64,000 nucleotides of DNA from Bradyrhizobium lablabi. Lineage in GTDB: Bacteria; Pseudomonadota; Alphaproteobacteria; Rhizobiales; Xanthobacteraceae. Shown here one piece after another: positions 16,221-27,403 of the stretch (position 1 is the first letter of the stretch; each line of letters starts with the position of its first letter). Position numbers and translations under genes: made by a program. The notes under the pieces are model-generated. The model did not search any database, was not told the DNA's origin, and saw only the letters and a program-made list of their open reading frames with translations. The stretch is from positions 3,596,001-3,660,000 of the forward strand of contig NZ_LT670844.1 in the NCBI RefSeq assembly GCF_900141755.1. Direction: 5' to 3'.

Positions 16221-16606
16221 TGACGACCTCTTCGAGATGCTTCCCGCATCCACCTCTATTCCAGGACATTTGTCGATCAGTTGCTCGCGCGGAACCTTCC
16301 GGTCGACGGTTCGGATCTAAGAACGCGGACTTGTAATCGCTTGTCCGATATTGCTGCTTCTTGCGCAATATTGCGGCATTTCGGCCGAACGAAGTGCGAG
16401 GTTCCGATTTCTCGCAAGCCGCAAGTGGCCGATGCCGAACTCAGGGTGGCACTTTCGCGAGAGTGGCGTGCGGCTCTCGCGGGAGTGACGGCGGCAGCTG
16501 TCTTGAGCATTGTCTCGGCCGGACCGAGCCGGCCCAACCTGCCAGGTTGGCCTATAGCGCCCCGGCCTGCGACGATGCTACGTTGAGGCATCAGGAGGGG
16601 CACCGG
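16221..16606. other. intergenic between divergent small genes
   Basis: About 385 bp holding both promoters. I see no TGCATAG motif, repeat or small gene here; the open frames lack ribosome sites and family signatures. Confidence 0.5.
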
Positions 16607-16945
16607 ATGACAAAACTTCGAGAAGCAACGGCTGCAATCGTTTGCACGGTTCTTTGCTTATACACAACCGTCGCTCAAGCCGGTCCTTGCAGCGAAGACA
16701 TTGCACGATTTGAAGCCGCCATCCGCCAGTCTGCCGGAAATCCGAACGCGGGATTGACAGCGCCCCAGTCGGTTGGCGCACAACTGGGTCACGAGCCAAC
16801 ACCCGATTCCGTGAAACGGGCCCAAGAGCGCTTGCAAGCAAAATTCTCGGCGACGATGGCCCGCGCCAAACGGCTGGATGCCAGGGGTGATCGCACTGGC
16901 TGCAGTCGCGCACTTTCTTCAGCGAAGCGAATGTACATTATTTGA
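16607..16945 (+). CDS. small exported helical protein
   Basis: A 112-residue product; AGGAGGGG stands just before the ATG at 16607, although the frame is open further upstream. Signal peptide ends near AQAGP; the mature protein starts CSEDIARFEAAIRQSAG and is predicted helical, with RAQERLQAKFSATMARAKRL and a second cysteine in GDRTGCSRALSSAKRMY. Proteins of this shape (about 90 mature residues, two cysteines, Ala-rich helices) occur widely in Bradyrhizobium and Rhodopseudomonas; I know no function. Confidence 0.72.
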   Translation: MTKLREATAAIVCTVLCLYTTVAQAGPCSEDIARFEAAIRQSAGNPNAGLTAPQSVGAQLGHEPTPDSVKRAQERLQAKFSATMARAKRLDARGDRTGCSRALSSAKRMYII

Positions 16946-17019
16946 GCGGAGCCACCGCCGGCAGGAATTTTCTCTATGTTCCCGTTGACCCGACCGGTTA
17001 GTCGCTGTTTCGCCGCAGC

Positions 17020-18858
17020 TTAGCCGACTTTCGTCTTCGCCAATGGAAGCCTGAACGAGAACACCGCGCCGCGCTGGCGGTTCTCGACCGAGATGTCGCC
17101 GCCATAACTTTCAAGGATCGTGCGCGCGATCGGAAGTCCCAAGCCCGTCCCTTGCGGCTTCGTTGTGACGAACGCATCGAAGATGCTTGCCATTTTGTCG
17201 TTTGGTATGCCCTTTCCAGAGTCCGATATTCGCACTTCGACGCCGTCGGCCTCGGCATTCTGACGGGTCCTGACCGTCAAATTGTGTGGTCCGGGCTCGC
17301 CGTCCATGGCATCGATACCGTTCATCACCAGGTTGATCATCACCTGCTGCAAATGGATCGGATCGGATCGTACCGGCAACGCTTGTGGGGCAAGTACGGT
17401 ACGCAACAGAACTCCCCGCCTTTCTATCTCAGGCGAAACAATCTTGACCACGTCCCGAACGGTGTCATTCAGGTCGACCGCTCGCAGATCGCCCTCCTTC
17501 CTGTCGTTCAGTAAATTCCGCAAGCCGGCAATGATCTCGCTCGCGCGCTGTTCGTCCCTGACAATATCCGAAAGAATTTCGCTGATTTGGCCGAGGTCAG
17601 GTGGATCGGCCTTTAGCAGGACTTGCGCGGCTTCGGTGTTGCTTAGGATCGCTCCTAAAGGCTGGTTGAGTTCATGTGCTATGGATGACGACAGTACATT
17701 TGCCGTCGTCACCCGGTTCAATCGGACGACCTCGCGGCGACGACTGGTTGCTTCAGCTTGCGCGAAATGGCGGCGGCGACGCTCGACCAGCAACCAAGAG
17801 ATGATTGCGGCCTGCAACAGCAGTGCAGCAACGCCGATGGTCACTTGCGGCCGATATTGCTCCCATAAACCGGGTTGGCGAAAGTGGATCTCACTCCCCG
17901 CGGGCAAACTGCCTTCGCTGATGTTCCAGCGTTGCAGCTCTCTCCAATCGTACTTTGGCGTCGCATATCCGATCGGAGGCGTCTTGATATCTCCCGGTGC
18001 TTCTCCGCCCATGATGCGCATGGCGACACTAGCCGCTTCTCGGCTTACAGATGAAACCGAAATAAGTGGTCCACCGATGATCCCTTGACCAAAAAACGCG
18101 TCGGAATGGGTAAATATCGGCGCGTTCGCGACCGCATGAAGACGGGTCAAGATCCCTTCTTCGTGGGGAACTCCTGCCCCATCAACCGAAAACAGCCCAA
18201 AGAAGATAGCGGACCGTTGTGGCAACGCAGTGGCGCGCTGGAGCATCTCTTCAAGCGATAAATCGTTCAACCACGTAAACGAGACTCGCCCTTCGAATCG
18301 TCGGAGATCGGTGCGCAATTGTTCCATCCAATATTTCTCGAGGGGAGAGTCACCGAGAACAACTGCAACACCGGTGGTTTGGGGAAGTACCCGCAACATA
18401 TTTTCTATGATGACGGGAAAATCGTTGTTGACCGCGACCACCGCGTCGTTCGCCGTGAGTCCGCTGAGCGAGACTCGGCGATTCTCAAAAGCCGTGTACA
18501 GCGCCGGCACGGAAGGAAACAGTTGCTGCCTATGTTGCTGGACAAAGTTGACCGCCGGCCCACCGATGGCCACGACCAGATCGAGCCGACGTTCGCTGAA
18601 AAGAGCGCTCAAATAGCCGACGAACGGTCCCTCTTGATCATCGGCGAAGCGAGCGGTCGCCAAAGACGCCTCGTAGAGGTCTATGGCGTTTGGCGATTGC
18701 CGAACCAATTCCTCTCGGAAGGCCCTGGCATACTCGCTCCATGGCGCGAAATCGCGGCCGAAGGAGTGCAGGAGCAGAACCCGCTTGGACTCGGAGAGTG
18801 CCTCGCCGGTCATGGCGAGAAGCAGCACAATCGCACTAAAGAGTATCCGGGATCTCAT
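17020..18858 (-). CDS. histidine kinase with ABC_sub_bind-like sensor
   Basis: A 612-residue membrane sensor kinase. After a signal peptide comes a periplasmic domain (about 24-330) like the ABC_sub_bind family (KRVLLLHSFGRDFAPWSEYA, VVAIGGPAVNFV, PIFTHSDAFFGQGIIGGPL), then one membrane helix (338-358), HisKA with SIAHELNQPLGAILSN (His395), and HATPase with the N box QVMINLVMNGIDAM, G1 box DSGKGIP and G2 box GTGLGLPIA. It senses an unknown periplasmic ligand. The receiver gene lies 203 bp upstream on the same strand and, with its TGCATAG motif, probably forms the same unit. Confidence 0.9.
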   Translation of the reverse strand: MRSRILFSAIVLLLAMTGEALSESKRVLLLHSFGRDFAPWSEYARAFREELVRQSPNAIDLYEASLATARFADDQEGPFVGYLSALFSERRLDLVVAIGGPAVNFVQQHRQQLFPSVPALYTAFENRRVSLSGLTANDAVVAVNNDFPVIIENMLRVLPQTTGVAVVLGDSPLEKYWMEQLRTDLRRFEGRVSFTWLNDLSLEEMLQRATALPQRSAIFFGLFSVDGAGVPHEEGILTRLHAVANAPIFTHSDAFFGQGIIGGPLISVSSVSREAASVAMRIMGGEAPGDIKTPPIGYATPKYDWRELQRWNISEGSLPAGSEIHFRQPGLWEQYRPQVTIGVAALLLQAAIISWLLVERRRRHFAQAEATSRRREVVRLNRVTTANVLSSSIAHELNQPLGAILSNTEAAQVLLKADPPDLGQISEILSDIVRDEQRASEIIAGLRNLLNDRKEGDLRAVDLNDTVRDVVKIVSPEIERRGVLLRTVLAPQALPVRSDPIHLQQVMINLVMNGIDAMDGEPGPHNLTVRTRQNAEADGVEVRISDSGKGIPNDKMASIFDAFVTTKPQGTGLGLPIARTILESYGGDISVENRQRGAVFSFRLPLAKTKVG

Positions 18859-19061
18859 CTGTCAGCGAAGCCATCAAGAGTATGAGTGTTCGCGGGATTG
18901 GATCAGTGCGCGCCGGTTGCATCCATTGTAATCTGAACGCTCGCATTGCGGGAGGTTTAATTGCGGGAATTCGATCAAGGCGCTCGCGCAGCAGGTGTAT
19001 CGTGATGAGACAATGTAAGTAGCCCTGTCGTTTTATCGTAGATCTCAACGGCTAGGTCTGG

Positions 19062-19415
19062 TCATGGGACCTTTTTGATTGCCTCAATGAGCAGATTTGC
19101 CAAAAACGGCTTCCGAAGATACGCAATGCAGCCAGCGTCAAATGCCTCCTGACGGGTGGCTTCGTTATCGATCGCCGTCATGAAAATCACCGGCAGATCC
19201 GTACCCGATGACGTCAGCCGCCGTTGCAGATCGATGCCTGAGATCCCGCCGAGGTGAATGTCCAGAACAAGGCAATCCGCCCCGCACTCTGCGAAGCTCT
19301 CAAGAAACAGTTCTGCGGAAGTAAATGTCTGAACGCGGAAGCCGTGCGCTGCCAGCAGACGGCCAAGACCCTTTAGCAGGCTCGGATTGTCATCAATGAC
19401 AGCTATGGTGCGCAT
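19062..19415 (-). CDS. single-domain response regulator
   Basis: A 117-residue CheY-like receiver with no output domain: acidic pair DD8-9, phosphoacceptor Asp52 in LVLDIHLGG, Thr80 in FMTA and Lys102 in YLRKPF. The frame is open to 19463, but the receiver fold begins at the ATG at 19415. With the kinase downstream it makes a two-component pair; lacking a DNA-binding domain, it must act through protein contact or a phosphorelay. The closest output partner in the region is the FixJ-like regulator at 28.6 kb, but that link is a guess. A TGCATAG motif faces it 141 bp upstream. Confidence 0.88.
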   Translation of the reverse strand: MRTIAVIDDNPSLLKGLGRLLAAHGFRVQTFTSAELFLESFAECGADCLVLDIHLGGISGIDLQRRLTSSGTDLPVIFMTAIDNEATRQEAFDAGCIAYLRKPFLANLLIEAIKKVP

Positions 19416-19556
19416 GCGATTGCTGATCCAAATAAAGAAGAGTTCGCTGGCGATGGCGAACAATCGATAGCGATCTGCGGAGATACGACCTCGCAGCTGA
19501 ATGCGTAGGCGATTTACCTGCGCGTGCAGACCACACTCGTGCAGCGGCTGCTACGA

Positions 19557-19572
19557 CGCTATGCAAAATCCA
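19557..19572 (-). promoter_or_regulatory. TGCATAG motif, copy 3
   Basis: TGGATTTTGCATAGCG on the minus strand, facing the receiver gene at 19415 and ending 141 bp before its ATG. It lies in the 222-bp gap between that gene and the end of the upstream sulfatase operon. Confidence 0.65.
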
Positions 19573-19637
19573 CCGCAAGGCTGACATTTGCCGATGCCTG
19601 CGTGAGCTCGGCCGTCACCGACCATGACGCCAGGCGG

Positions 19638-20711
19638 TCAGGGATTTGGTCGGTTGAGCACGGTACGAAAACCCAGATGCGCCGCCGAAAGGTCGTTTTC
19701 CTGGGGCTGCCGAGCGGCGGGGCGATAGCGAGAACAATAGTTCATCGAGCACAAATATGAGCCGCCCTTGATGACTCGGCTCGCCGTTTGCCCTTGCGCA
19801 ATACGAAGGCTGACGCGTTCAGGACCGATCGGATTGGTTGCCGCTGCTTTCGAGTGACCCGATCTGTACCAATCGCTGGTCCATTCCCAGACGTTGCCGA
19901 TCATGTCGTAAAGGCCATAGCCGTTTGGGGGAAAGCATCCCACCGGAGCTGTTTCGGCAAAGCCATCATCGTTCGTGTTCAGCACCGGAAAGATACCCTG
20001 CCAGGTATTGGCAATCGGTTTGCCTTCCGGATCGAACGCGCTGCTCCAGTCGTCTTCGCCATCACGGCCGCCGCGCGCCGCGAACTCCCACTGCGCTTCC
20101 GTTGGCAAGCTGCGGCCGAGCCATTTGGCATAAGCAAGGGCGTCATCATAGGCGATATGAACCACGGGGTGGTTTTCCTTGCCCACGATCGAACTTGCCG
20201 GGCCGCCGGGCTGGCGCCAGTTAGCGCCGGCAACATATTGCCACCATCGACCGTCTTCGCCCTTCGCATCCTTCGGAGGCACAAACATGATAGAGCCGGG
20301 AACGAGCAACTCACGCGGCCAATCAGGATGGCTCTTGGGATCGACCGGACGCTCGGCCAAAGTCACATAACCGGTCGCGTCGATGAATTTCTTGAATTGC
20401 GCGTTCGTCACCTCGTGGCGGTCGATCCAGAAGCCGTCGACGCGCACAATGTGGGTAAACCGCTCCTCCGGCTGATGTTGATCGGAGCCCATCGCAAAGG
20501 TGCCCGCTGGAACAAAGCTCATTCCCGCAGTCTCACCGTCGCCCAAAGGGAGCCCGGAGTAAGCGGCGCAACTGCCGATTTCTGCTTTTCGCTCCTGCTT
20601 TTTCGTGACCTCGGTCGCGGACACACAGATCATCGCACCAGCAAACGCCGCAGCGCAAACACCCACAGCCAAAACAGAACGAACCCAGAGCGGCCAATTT
20701 AGCGAAACCAT
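19638..20711 (-). CDS. formylglycine-generating enzyme (SUMF1/FGE family)
   Basis: A 357-residue FGE-sulfatase domain protein with an N-terminal hydrophobic segment (about 9-30). Family blocks are clear: GMSFVPAGTFAMGSD, WIDRHEVTNAQFKKFIDATG, PVVHIAYDDALAYAKWLG, RSLPTEAQWEFAARGG, GLYDMIGNVWEWTSDWY. The catalytic pair is kept as Cys321 and Cys326 in YLCSMNYCSRYRPAAR. FGE oxidises the cysteine of a CxPxR motif in sulfatases to formylglycine; its client is very likely the sulfatase of this operon. The hydrophobic N-terminus suggests export or a membrane anchor, whereas many bacterial FGEs are cytosolic. The start has AGGAGT before it and lies 11 bp after the catalase-like gene. Confidence 0.92.
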   Translation of the reverse strand: MVSLNWPLWVRSVLAVGVCAAAFAGAMICVSATEVTKKQERKAEIGSCAAYSGLPLGDGETAGMSFVPAGTFAMGSDQHQPEERFTHIVRVDGFWIDRHEVTNAQFKKFIDATGYVTLAERPVDPKSHPDWPRELLVPGSIMFVPPKDAKGEDGRWWQYVAGANWRQPGGPASSIVGKENHPVVHIAYDDALAYAKWLGRSLPTEAQWEFAARGGRDGEDDWSSAFDPEGKPIANTWQGIFPVLNTNDDGFAETAPVGCFPPNGYGLYDMIGNVWEWTSDWYRSGHSKAAATNPIGPERVSLRIAQGQTASRVIKGGSYLCSMNYCSRYRPAARQPQENDLSAAHLGFRTVLNRPNP

Positions 20712-20722
20712 GCTCGTTACTC

Positions 20723-21895
20723 CTAATGCGCCGACTGATGGCTGCCGCCGCTGGCTTCATCTAGCGAGCGGCTCCCCGGATGCTTCGACTCACTGTCGGC
20801 ATCTCGACACCCTCCTGCGGCCCGACTGTCCGCGCACATGCGGGCTCTTCGGCTGGCAACCTCTGCTGGCCAGCGGGCCCGATTGATGCTTCCGAGAGGC
20901 GCGCTGTCAGGTGTCGAATTTCCGGTGACGTCGAAATAGATGGTCTCACTCTCTTCCGGCGGAAGTTGCGAACCAGGCAGCAGGGTAAGCCTCGCGACCG
21001 TATGGAAGGGCGCTTCCGCTTCGCTCCACTCGACGCTGGCGTTTTCGATCCAGAAGCTGGCATCCCGACGCTTGCCCCAGTACGTCATATTGTCGGCGTC
21101 GAGTAACTGGACCCCAAAGTCGAAGCTGCTCATTTTGCCATCCTCCTTGAGGTGCCGGATCAGTTCGTCCTGCAGGCCCTTCGGATTGCTCTTTTCCAGA
21201 GGGCAAGCCGGATTGTTCGGGGATGGCGTGGCCGAAAACTTCACGACGTCGGTCGGTCCGTGACGAAAAGGGACGGTGCTCCAGTAGCGCAGCTGTTGGT
21301 AGGGCTTGATGGTCTGGCGCGCCTGTATCTCCGCCAAAGCGAGCGTTCTCACCACTCTCAGCTTGTCCTGGAACGGCAGGGACCACAGACCGAGGACTGG
21401 GTTTGATGCCGTCAACACGCCGATAGTCGCCAGAAAAGCGGGCGAGTCATTGATGGGCAGGGTCGTTGCGTTTTGCATCGAGAAGTCCTGCCGACCAGGC
21501 TTTGCGTCAGGACCTGCGGTGTCATCCCGAGCGAGGTCGACCGAGAAAGACAACGACCTTACGTCGGGCTTAAAATCGGAGTTTACGCTGGCGTCCGCGT
21601 TGGCAAATCGCACCACCGCGGGATAAGCGCCAGGCTTTGCGAAAATCCCCTTCGCAAGCCGCCTCGCCAGCGCCGGCTGGCGTCCGGCCGTTACGTCAAG
21701 TACGTCGAACTGGGCTCGGGCGCACACACCCTTTGCGTGGGTTCCACGGCAAAGCCCTCGTTGCTGTTTCGCGGCAGCATTCGTCTGCATCAAGAGAGAT
21801 TTCTCGACGATCGCCTCAATATCGGCCTTTTCGCGGAAGGGGTTCCGGTCAGCATCGCTCTCGGTCACTCCAAACCATCTGGTCAGCAACACCAT
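20723..21895 (-). CDS. catalase-like haem protein (SrpA-like)
   Basis: A 390-residue protein of the small catalase-related family. RGTHAKGVCARAQFDV carries the distal-His region, AVVRFANADASV follows as in catalases, and SMQNATTLPINDSPAF resembles the region of the distal Asn. I could not find the proximal Tyr motif with certainty, so haem ligation needs checking. GGGAGAC before the ATG at 21895 decides the start over 21931. The last 45 residues (from about RARMCADSRAAGG) are polar and low in complexity and look like an added tail or a late frame change. The gene follows the DyP gene by 32 bp and precedes FGE by 11 bp. Confidence 0.8.
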   Translation of the reverse strand: MVLLTRWFGVTESDADRNPFREKADIEAIVEKSLLMQTNAAAKQQRGLCRGTHAKGVCARAQFDVLDVTAGRQPALARRLAKGIFAKPGAYPAVVRFANADASVNSDFKPDVRSLSFSVDLARDDTAGPDAKPGRQDFSMQNATTLPINDSPAFLATIGVLTASNPVLGLWSLPFQDKLRVVRTLALAEIQARQTIKPYQQLRYWSTVPFRHGPTDVVKFSATPSPNNPACPLEKSNPKGLQDELIRHLKEDGKMSSFDFGVQLLDADNMTYWGKRRDASFWIENASVEWSEAEAPFHTVARLTLLPGSQLPPEESETIYFDVTGNSTPDSAPLGSINRARWPAEVASRRARMCADSRAAGGCRDADSESKHPGSRSLDEASGGSHQSAH

Positions 21896-21927
21896 CGAAA
21901 GTCTCCCACGAGACGCCGGATCACGCC

Positions 21928-23508
21928 TCATCCCAACCGGGCGATAAACTTGATCGCGGTCACACTTGGCAGAAAGCAGTACGCGGCGGCTTTCGTCGTA
22001 ACGAAGCTTGAGAATCCCGTGAGCTTGATCGGCGGTGCGCCGTTGGCGTGCGGAATGACGAAAATGCTCGCCGCCGGGTCCTGAGTGCCGATCAACGGGT
22101 CTTTGGATTTGGGATGAAGCCTGACCGCGCCGGCGAATTCGCTATCGTTGACCCAGTTTCCGAGCACAAACTCGTACTGGTTCTCGATGCTGGAGTTGAT
22201 GAAATAGCCGAGAAGGCCGCGCTCGATGCCGTCGTCGGGTCGCGCAGGATCGTAGGCTGGCCCATATGGCAGACCGCGGCGGATCAGCCGGTGGGTGTTA
22301 TTGCTTCCGCCGGGTTGCCCCTGGCCGGTGACAGGCTGACCCCTTGGATTAATGCGGCGCATGTGCGCGCCAACGGGACAGCGCAGACCCCTGGGATCAC
22401 CCGATCCATCCGCGTTCACATATTCGAAATTGTTCAACTGCTCTGGTGGAATCCCGCCTGACGGGTTGTCCGTTTCTGGCGACAACATAAGAGGAACGCC
22501 GTTGCGCCACCGTCCGCAGATCTTGGCGGCAAGCATTTCAGGGTCGATCTTATCCTTATTCGATTGAAGGTAATTCTCGAATTTGACGACGTCGGTTTTG
22601 ATCATCTTGAAGACGGCAAAGCTGCCGTTCAAGCCGAGCTCACGAGGTTCCGGCACGAAATAATTCTCGGCTTCGTCCCGCAGCACGAACAGCCAGGGTT
22701 CGCAGGGCTGCTGATGATCAGGCGGATATCGTTCCGGACCGCCGCGAATTGTCGTCATGCTGATGCCGTCGGTATAGCCGAAATGAACCTTGAAGGTGGG
22801 GACTGCTTCGCCGTCCTTCATTTCCATCAACGCCATCCCGTCAGCACGCCAGATCTCCCGAAAGGCACCGCCTTCGGCAAACAGCGCGACCAGGCGATCG
22901 CTGTAACTCGTCATCGCCTCCGGGGTAATGGCGTGCAGCGTCAAGAGGACGTGGTCGCGTCCCTTGCCGAATCCATCGATCCAGTGGTGCGGGGCGCTCT
23001 CGCCGGTATCGCCTACTAGTTTCGCGCGTTCGGCGGCACCAGAGATGAACGCGCCGAAGGATTTGAACGAGAGGCCCGGGACGCGCTCCCTGATTTCCAA
23101 CGCGATCAGCCCGGGCCACGTGATGCCGAGGTTCAGGCAATAGTCGGGCTTGCGGCGCGGGGCATCAGTGGGATGGTCGCCTGGCCCCGGCTCGAAACCC
23201 ACGTGCCAATCTTCCGCAGTGGTGATTTGCGGCACGTCGAATTCGTTGCCATTGACGAACCGACCGAGCAACTTGCGGGCCGCCGCGGGAATGCCGACCG
23301 AAAGCAGGAAATGCCGCACCATCGGCATCTTGTAACCGCGGAGGATGAAGCCCTGAATATCGCCGAGGTCAAGCGCGCTCCGCGAAGCAGATCGGGAATG
23401 GGAATCTCGTCCCGGAATTTCATTTTCCACTCGGCCGAAAAGACGGCGAAAAAATCCCTGGCCGCCTTCTTTCGCCTCAGCCGCCCGTGCCTCGTTGGCC
23501 TGACCCAT
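21928..23508 (-). CDS. DyP-type haem peroxidase
   Basis: A 526-residue dye-decolorising-peroxidase family protein. The GxxDG motif with catalytic Asp is FGYTDGIS (Asp247), the proximal haem His is His382 in RCPVGAHMRRINPRG, and the distal Arg lies probably in HRLIRRGLPYG, followed by ENQYEFVLGNWVND. The haem and peroxide sites look intact. It is longer than bacterial EfeB/DyP (about 300-420), nearer to the long class of fungi and some bacteria, and shows no Tat signal, so it is probably cytosolic or packaged. AAGGAG before the ATG. It is 15 bp downstream of the duplicated-domain gene. Confidence 0.9.
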   Translation of the reverse strand: MGQANEARAAEAKEGGQGFFRRLFGRVENEIPGRDSHSRSASRSALDLGDIQGFILRGYKMPMVRHFLLSVGIPAAARKLLGRFVNGNEFDVPQITTAEDWHVGFEPGPGDHPTDAPRRKPDYCLNLGITWPGLIALEIRERVPGLSFKSFGAFISGAAERAKLVGDTGESAPHHWIDGFGKGRDHVLLTLHAITPEAMTSYSDRLVALFAEGGAFREIWRADGMALMEMKDGEAVPTFKVHFGYTDGISMTTIRGGPERYPPDHQQPCEPWLFVLRDEAENYFVPEPRELGLNGSFAVFKMIKTDVVKFENYLQSNKDKIDPEMLAAKICGRWRNGVPLMLSPETDNPSGGIPPEQLNNFEYVNADGSGDPRGLRCPVGAHMRRINPRGQPVTGQGQPGGSNNTHRLIRRGLPYGPAYDPARPDDGIERGLLGYFINSSIENQYEFVLGNWVNDSEFAGAVRLHPKSKDPLIGTQDPAASIFVIPHANGAPPIKLTGFSSFVTTKAAAYCFLPSVTAIKFIARLG

Positions 23509-23523
23509 CGCGCATCTCCTTGA

Positions 23524-24375
23524 CTATCGGCCCGAAGCGGATAGCGGCTTGCTGTCGGCGACCAGCGCGTGGATGTCCTGAACCGAAAGACCCGGATATG
23601 CCTGGTAAAATCCGATCGGAGTGCGATTTGCCGCCGCCGCAAAGTCAACGAACTCCTGGAGATGCTTCCTGCATGGCGAGGGTGGCGGGTTCTTGGTGAA
23701 CTTGAATATTAGATCGAAGACCTCTCCGATATTTTTGGTGAAGTCGGCAATGTACTTGTCGAAGGAGCCGTCATAGACGGTAAAGAAACCGATCTGGTTG
23801 TCCTCGAGCGGCACGAACTGCGCGAAATGAGGCGTGCCGACTTTATCCAGGTCCTTCGTTGTCCCGCGCCCCCTGGCCCGCAAAATCAGTTGTACCGCGA
23901 TGAAATGAAGCGACGACTTGATCGGCAAGATGACCAGAAATGGATGCAACTCGCCGCTCCCACTGACGTCCGCAGCGGACGCCAGCGCCTTGATTTCCTT
24001 GGCCGTGACATTGGGGTAGGCGGTGTAAAGGTTCACCGCATGGATCAGATGCGCCGCAGTCCATTTGGCGAAAGCCTCTGCATTGGCGGCGACCGGACCA
24101 GGTGGCGGATTTTGTACGTGCTGGAAGATGGCGTCGAACACCGGTCCCGCAAGCTTGGCGAGATGGGCCATCAGCGGACCGAATTCGCCGTCGAAGTCGC
24201 CAAGAAACAGCAAGGTCTTTTCGCTGAGAACCGTGAAGCGCGAGTAGTGAACCTTGCCGATGGTATCCGCCGCCCGAAACAGCCCCGGCATCATTGGCGG
24301 AAGCTGTTCCGCCAACGCCTTCGCATCCGCAGGCGACTTCAACGGAAAGCTGAGGGTGAAGTGGTTCTGGCTCAT
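23524..24375 (-). CDS. protein with internal two-fold domain repeat
   Basis: A 283-residue protein I cannot name. It contains two similar units of about 90 residues. Unit 1 (about 42-131) runs VHYSRFTVLSEKTLLFLGDF, then AGPVFDAIFQHVQNPPPGPV and NLYTAYPNVTAKEIKAL; unit 2 (about 180-273) runs PHFAQFVPLEDNQIGFFTVY, then IGEVFDLIFKFTKNPPPSPC and GFYQAYPGLSVQDIHAL. The pattern, strand-rich then helical, would suit two ferredoxin-like halves as in DyP proteins, but that is inference. No signal peptide. GGGAGA before the ATG; the DyP gene follows after 15 bp, so a joint role with the peroxidase is likely. Confidence 0.8.
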   Translation of the reverse strand: MSQNHFTLSFPLKSPADAKALAEQLPPMMPGLFRAADTIGKVHYSRFTVLSEKTLLFLGDFDGEFGPLMAHLAKLAGPVFDAIFQHVQNPPPGPVAANAEAFAKWTAAHLIHAVNLYTAYPNVTAKEIKALASAADVSGSGELHPFLVILPIKSSLHFIAVQLILRARGRGTTKDLDKVGTPHFAQFVPLEDNQIGFFTVYDGSFDKYIADFTKNIGEVFDLIFKFTKNPPPSPCRKHLQEFVDFAAAANRTPIGFYQAYPGLSVQDIHALVADSKPLSASGR

Positions 24376-24559
24376 GATGTCATCTCCCTCATCCTGGCGG
24401 CTCGTGCATCCGGGCGACTGAACGCCCGGGATAGGCGTTACATGCAGCGATACAGAGCGCTGGCCACGCGCTGGTTCGCCACGGTTGATCCAGGCATCGA
24501 ACCGATTGGTTGTTACGGACGCCCACCGACGTCCATAACCGCAGTCCGCGATTGCCGCG

Positions 24560-27061
<2,502 letters not shown>

Positions 27062-27195
27062 GTGCCGCCTCCAACTACGTGAGTTCTCATGTTCTGGAGC
27101 GAACGCCAGGCGCGACCTGTGGTGGATCCTGCAAAACAACCCACCGCACTTGGTCGCAATTCGGTCCATGATGATATTAGAGGAATGATCGCGCC

Positions 27196-27212
27196 CGACT
27201 ATGCAGTTTCAG
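27196..27212 (-). promoter_or_regulatory. TGCATAG motif, copy 4 (variant)
   Basis: CTGAAACTGCATAGTCG on the minus strand; it differs from the best form only where TTT is AAC. It faces the sulfatase operon and ends 134 bp before its ATG. With copy 5 it makes a back-to-back pair in the 342-bp divergent region between the sulfatase and HlyD genes. Confidence 0.65.
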
Positions 27213-27330
27213 ACACGGGGCCGAGCAGCTTCGCACGCTTTCCCCGCTCGCTTGTCTTAGTCGGCTCACCAGCAAAGGCGGATCGGAGTGATAGCCGCAG
27301 GCCGGACGGAGAAGGGCCATTCGACGCGCC

Positions 27331-27344
27331 GATTTTGCATAGCG
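27331..27344 (+). promoter_or_regulatory. TGCATAG motif, copy 5
   Basis: GATTTTGCATAGCG on the plus strand, ending 59 bp before the GTG start of the HlyD gene at 27404, the shortest spacing of the set. Confidence 0.7.
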
Positions 27345-27403
27345 TCGGCCAATCAACCGGTTGCAAATGAACGCTGGACATTATCAAACGACGGGGCCTC
27401 GCC

